A DNA stretch of 64,000 nt from Paenibacillus piri. GTDB taxonomy: Bacteria; Bacillota; Bacilli; Paenibacillales; NBRC-103111. Made by a program: the position numbers and the translations under genes. The stretch covers positions 111,760 to 175,759 of the forward strand of contig NZ_SMRT01000018.1 of NCBI RefSeq assembly GCF_004354045.1. Reading direction: 5' to 3'. The number at the start of each line of letters is the position of its first letter. The stretch's first letter is position 1. This document shows, one piece after another, positions 61,407 to 64,000 of the stretch. The notes below the pieces were generated by a model. It saw only the letters and a list, made by a program, of their open reading frames with translations. It searched no databases and was not told the DNA's origin.

Positions 61407-61443
61407 ATCATTCCCCCTTTGACATTTCAATTATTTTTGAAAT
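61407..61443 (-). promoter_or_regulatory. Promoter and palindromic operator of the ArsR gene
   Basis: Inverted repeat ATTTCAA-TTATTT-TTGAAAT (61424-61443). On the minus strand its last arm gives a -35 TTGAAA (61442-61437); 17 bp later TATATT serves as -10, just before the ATG. Confidence 0.65.
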
Positions 61444-61511
61444 ATAATCGAAACTGAAGCAACTCTTTAGAAACGATTGTTCTCATCGGTTCCTTCTATT
61501 AAACCAATCTG

Positions 61512-61578
61512 CCCCGTTTAGCGTAACACGGCTGCCGATTGATGCCAGCAACCGCGTCTATGTTGTTTTGATTAGCGT
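61512..61578. repeat. Dispersed repeat family A, copy 14 (diverged)
   Basis: CCCGTTTAGCGTAACACGGC, hairpin CGGCTGCCGATTGATGCC and CCGCGTC, then TTTGATTAGCG. Its end overlaps the stop codon of the SLH gene. Confidence 0.6.
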
Positions 61579-62276
61579 ACGTCACTAAAGTTCCTTGTAG
61601 CAGTTTTTGTGCTATTAGGACCACAACCACAATAACCAACCGTCAGATCTTCCAAAGCAAGTACAACCATTTGCCTACTAATGGGTGTTGTACCATTGTA
61701 TGGTCCATTCGTGATTAGATAAGGAAATAACTCAAATGCCAAAGCAACGTGTCCCTTTGCATAATCGGAAACCGTTTCATCTGCTAATAAAGGGGTTTCT
61801 CTGGTTTCCGCCTCTTTGTTTAAGCTACGGATCATGAAAACTGCAAGCTGTTCTTTTGTCACTGCACTTGCAGGATCGAATCTGTAAAATTCGATACCGT
61901 CGGTAACCCCGGCTTTTCGTAGTACCTCTATATAAGGGAGTGCGTATCCGTAGACCGTATCATTAATTGACACATCTTTGAACCGGGATGTTTTTATGGA
62001 GGTATCTACCTTTAATCTTACGGCAATGGCTAAGATTTTGGCGAATTCAGCGCGGCTAATAGTCTCTTCCAGTCCAAAACAATCCTCAGATACACTATGC
62101 ATTATACCTTTAGATAACCATTTGTCGACCAATTCTTTTGTCTTGGCATCCACATCTTTTAGATCTTTGAAGTCTTCTGATGTTTTTGTTTTGGGTACAT
62201 CACCTTTTGTTATATTCTGACCTACGGATAACAATGGCACGAAACAAAAAAAGAGCAGTATGAATTTTTTTAACAT
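61572..62276 (-). CDS. Secreted S-layer-homology (SLH) domain protein
   Basis: 234 residues. Signal peptide KKFILLFFCFVPLLSVG, then three SLH-like repeats: FKDLKDVDAKTKELVDKWLSKGI, then FKDVSINDTVYGYALPYIEVLRKAGVTDGI, then ETVSDYAKGHVALAFELFPYLITNG. Each is followed by ISRAEFAKIL- or VTKEQLAVFM-type segments. SLH domains bind pyruvylated cell-wall polymers. No other functional domain is present, so it may be a simple wall-bound protein. No ABC or secretion gene nearby. Confidence 0.85.
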   Translation of the reverse strand: MLKKFILLFFCFVPLLSVGQNITKGDVPKTKTSEDFKDLKDVDAKTKELVDKWLSKGIMHSVSEDCFGLEETISRAEFAKILAIAVRLKVDTSIKTSRFKDVSINDTVYGYALPYIEVLRKAGVTDGIEFYRFDPASAVTKEQLAVFMIRSLNKEAETRETPLLADETVSDYAKGHVALAFELFPYLITNGPYNGTTPISRQMVVLALEDLTVGYCGCGPNSTKTATRNFSDVR

Positions 62277-62307
62277 GATGTCCCATCACACCTTTCGGTT
62301 TTTTCTA

Positions 62308-62763
62308 TTAGGTTAATTTAGGGTTATATAGAGATACTGGATGATTCTTTCCATTTATAAGGTTTTCTACAATTTGTTTAATAACATCTGCCCCGCGGAT
62401 TTCGTATAAGTTAGGAATCAATAAATCGGATGCCATGATCCACTTGTATTCATTAATCTCAATATCATCTAATTGAAGAGAACCTCCAATGATTTCGCCG
62501 GTAAAATGAAACATAATGACTTGATTGTTTGTGTCGCTAATAAAATTATAGATGCCTGTTGTTCCGGTTAGTTTGACATCATATCCGGTTTCTTCTTTTA
62601 CTTCCCTGTGTGCAGCATCTAGGATATCTTCACCAGGTTCTATCCTTCCGCCCGGAAAATTCCATTTGTTCCTGATAGAAGGCTTATTTTCTTTTATTAT
62701 CAAAACTTTGTTGTCTCGAACTATAGATACGCTGGCAACTAAAACGATACTAGTTTTCATCAT
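62308..62763 (-). CDS. Nudix hydrolase
   Basis: 151 residues with a full Nudix box: GRIEPGEDILDAAHREVKEE followed by TGYD, about residues 39-62. It matches GX5EX7REUXEEXGU. Nudix enzymes hydrolyse nucleoside diphosphate derivatives such as 8-oxo-dGTP or ADP-ribose; the substrate is not clear. NKWNFPGG before the box is typical of MutT/ADPRase-like members. Start ATG at 62763 or the next codon. Confidence 0.92.
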   Translation of the reverse strand: MMKTSIVLVASVSIVRDNKVLIIKENKPSIRNKWNFPGGRIEPGEDILDAAHREVKEETGYDVKLTGTTGIYNFISDTNNQVIMFHFTGEIIGGSLQLDDIEINEYKWIMASDLLIPNLYEIRGADVIKQIVENLINGKNHPVSLYNPKLT

Positions 62764-62870
62764 TTTCTCTCCCTCTCATTCTCACGGAAATATGAAACTT
62801 TATACTTCTCCTTAAATATGGAAATTATAATATCAGGATATCGAATATATGTTCGTGTGTAAATAGCAAG

Positions 62871-62900
62871 TTTTTCAACTAAACTGCCCGTTAGCGCCTA
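62871..62900. repeat. Dispersed repeat family A, partial copy 15
   Basis: Only the right half is left: TTTTTCAACTAAACTGCCCG followed by TTAGCGCCTA. Confidence 0.45.
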
Positions 62901-62927
62901 AATATAAAACTATTGAACTGGCTCGTC

Positions 62928-63010
62928 GGGAATGGGACCAAGTTCTTGTCATTGAGCTTTGACAAGAACTTGATGTCATAAATGACAAGAACTTTATTCC
63001 CACTCCCATG
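62928..63010. repeat. Repeat family B array, second full copy
   Basis: ATGGGACCAAGTTCTTGTCA (62932-62951) and TGACAAGAACTTGATGTCAT (62960-62979) flank 8 nt, and a third copy TGACAAGAACTTTATTCCCA follows. The spacing and the hairpin behind it match the array at 7.1 kb. The gap 62764-63250 holds no supported gene. Confidence 0.7.
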
Positions 63011-63015
63011 GACAT

Positions 63016-63044
63016 AAAAAACATCGCCTCATACTGGCGATGTT
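63016..63044 (-). terminator. Rho-independent terminator
   Basis: A perfect 9-bp stem AACATCGCC/GGCGATGTT with a T-run on the minus strand. It lies at the same distance behind the family B array as the hairpin at 7.2 kb. Confidence 0.7.
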
Positions 63045-63250
63045 AATACAACCGGCTTTATGATCAGATCGTAAGTCTGGACACGTACTGATTAACGTAA
63101 TCTCTTACACCTGTTTTAGCGATTTTTAGCCATTGATAAAAATATTTCAGACATTCTGAAGTAAATCGGTGGATGTTCCAGTGAACTGTCATTAGCAGCG
63201 TATGCTTCCAATAAACATATGCATATGCATATCATAAATGTTTCCGCCCC

Positions 63251-63433
63251 CTATTGGAGCGGAATCTTAAAAATCTCATTCTTATTTCTCTTGTCCTGTA
63301 TTGTAAAATCATTTGCCAACAGACAATTTCTGGCGTCGGTAAAGCTTTTTCCTACAGCGATTAATGGAGTACATCCCAGTTCCAGATATCTTGCAATTGC
63401 CGCATCATCTTCAATAAGCAGAATTCTCTCCAT
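63251..63433 (-). pseudogene. Truncated response-regulator receiver
   Basis: 60 residues. MERILLIEDDAAIARYLELG is a perfect OmpR-type receiver start with the acidic pair, and AVGKSFTDARNCLLANDF resembles the second helix. The phospho-Asp strand and the DNA-binding domain are missing, and the last residues are unrelated. GGGAGAG precedes the ATG. The break lies next to repeat-like DNA and close to the IS110 gene. Confidence 0.7.
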
Positions 63434-63484
63434 ATCAACTCTCCCTCGTATAATCAGTTTAGAAGCTCATTTTGAGCGAATTAA

Positions 63485-64000
63485 GAGTTAGAGCCCGAGC
63501 AAGTTGCTAACATGTCGATACAAGAACTGGTTGAGTTTCTTAACGATAAAGGAAAGAACCGCTTTAAGAACACAGAGGAGATTGCTACTTATCTTCAAAA
63601 GCTTGCTCGCTCCTCTTACCGTCTGGATAAGACCATGCAAGATCCCGTGAACATCTCGCTAGCTACGACACTCAGTGTAATTAACCATCTGGAGTCCGAA
63701 ATATTGAAGCTGGATAAAGAGATCGCCAAGATTATGAAGGGCATCCCTCAGACCTTGACATCGGTCAAAGGAATTGGCCCTGTTTTCGCGGCGGGCATCC
63801 TTGCTGAGATCGGCGGCATCGACCGCTTCCATGACCATAGCGACTTGGCAAAGTATGCCGGCCTTGTCTGGAACCAGAACCAGTCCGGTGAATTTGAAGC
63901 CGAGGAAACATCCCGTATGCGCACCGGTAACAAATACTTGCGCTACTATCTGGTTCAAGCTGCTGATTCGGTGCGAAAACACGATGCCGAGTACAGAGAC
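63485..64000 (+). mobile_element. IS110-family transposase, 5'-truncated, runs off window
   Basis: An open frame from after the stop at 63482 to the window end, about 172 codons. It matches the C-terminal half of IS110/IS1111 transposases: ELVEFLNDKGKNRFK, IPQTLTSVKGIGPVFAAGIL (Transposase_20 helix-hairpin-helix), LAKYAGLVWNQNQSGEFEAE, RTGNKYLRYYLVQAADSVR. The N-terminal DEDD catalytic domain is absent on the left, so the element is truncated or joined to foreign DNA. The right end lies outside the window. Confidence 0.85.

Noticed and set aside
1..64000. CRISPR arrays, tRNA or rRNA genes, riboswitches and prophage modules
   Set aside because: Looked for by eye and not seen. The regularly spaced repeats present are families A and B, not CRISPR units.

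Overview
The window looks like a chromosomal segment of a Gram-positive, spore-forming Bacillales bacterium, most likely Paenibacillus or a close relative. The evidence is AGGAGG-type ribosome binding sites with frequent TTG/GTG starts, a DeoR/SorC-controlled deo operon, YesM/YesN-type two-component genes beside an ABC sugar importer that lacks its own ATPase, GerW and YheC/D sporulation-type proteins, CcpA (cre) sites and an S-layer-homology protein. No tRNA, rRNA, CRISPR array or intact prophage was seen. All calls come from reading the sequence; no database search was run.

Region 1 (1-12 kb) is accessory. It holds short single genes (HAD phosphatase, Asp/Glu racemase, APH-like kinase, NmrA/HxlR pair, ArsR-AHSA1 fusion with a divergent nitroreductase, SnoaL-like and RibD-like proteins) and gene fragments (MmyB-type regulator, ThyX). 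These are separated by many copies of a dispersed imperfect-palindrome repeat (family A) and by a second family of 20-bp inverted repeats (family B). Region 2 (12.3-19.1 kb) is a complete nucleoside-salvage operon, deoC-cdd-nupC-deoB-deoD-pdp, with its DeoR regulator. Region 3 (19.5-22.4 kb) is a plus-strand set with a different base composition: mannose-1-phosphate guanylyltransferase, a DUF6492-like glycosyltransferase and a YheC/D ATP-grasp protein, probably a spore-surface sugar locus. Region 4 (22.4-28.8 kb) is again accessory, with an IS256 relic, TetR plus a membrane protein, an APH-like kinase and an oxidoreductase.

Region 5 (27.4-49.2 kb, all minus strand) is a large catabolic block. 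It starts with gamma-glutamyltransferase, a BadF-type sugar kinase and a GH4 6-phospho-glycosidase. An ABC importer (solute-binding protein and two permeases), a YesM/YesN pair, an MFS carrier, two Gfo/Idh/MocA dehydrogenases, four xylose-isomerase-like epimerases, a D-threonine-aldolase-like PLP enzyme, an N-acyl-D-amino-acid deacylase and RidA follow. Two cre sites lie at its promoters. The gene set suggests uptake and breakdown of an unusual glycoside or amino-sugar conjugate carrying N-acyl-D-amino acids, perhaps through 3-keto-sugar chemistry.

Region 6 (49.6-58.6 kb) carries GerW, polyphosphate kinase and, divergently, a 1563-residue tandem P-type ATPase. Its first half has lost both the phosphorylation Asp and the CPC metal site, and its second half is an intact P2-like pump. 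Small glycine-zipper, DUF5132-like and hypothetical proteins surround it. This is the best candidate for an under-described system. Region 7 (58.7-64 kb) has a 7TMR-DISM histidine kinase with an ArsR regulator, an SLH protein, a Nudix hydrolase, a truncated response regulator and an IS110-family transposase that runs off the end.
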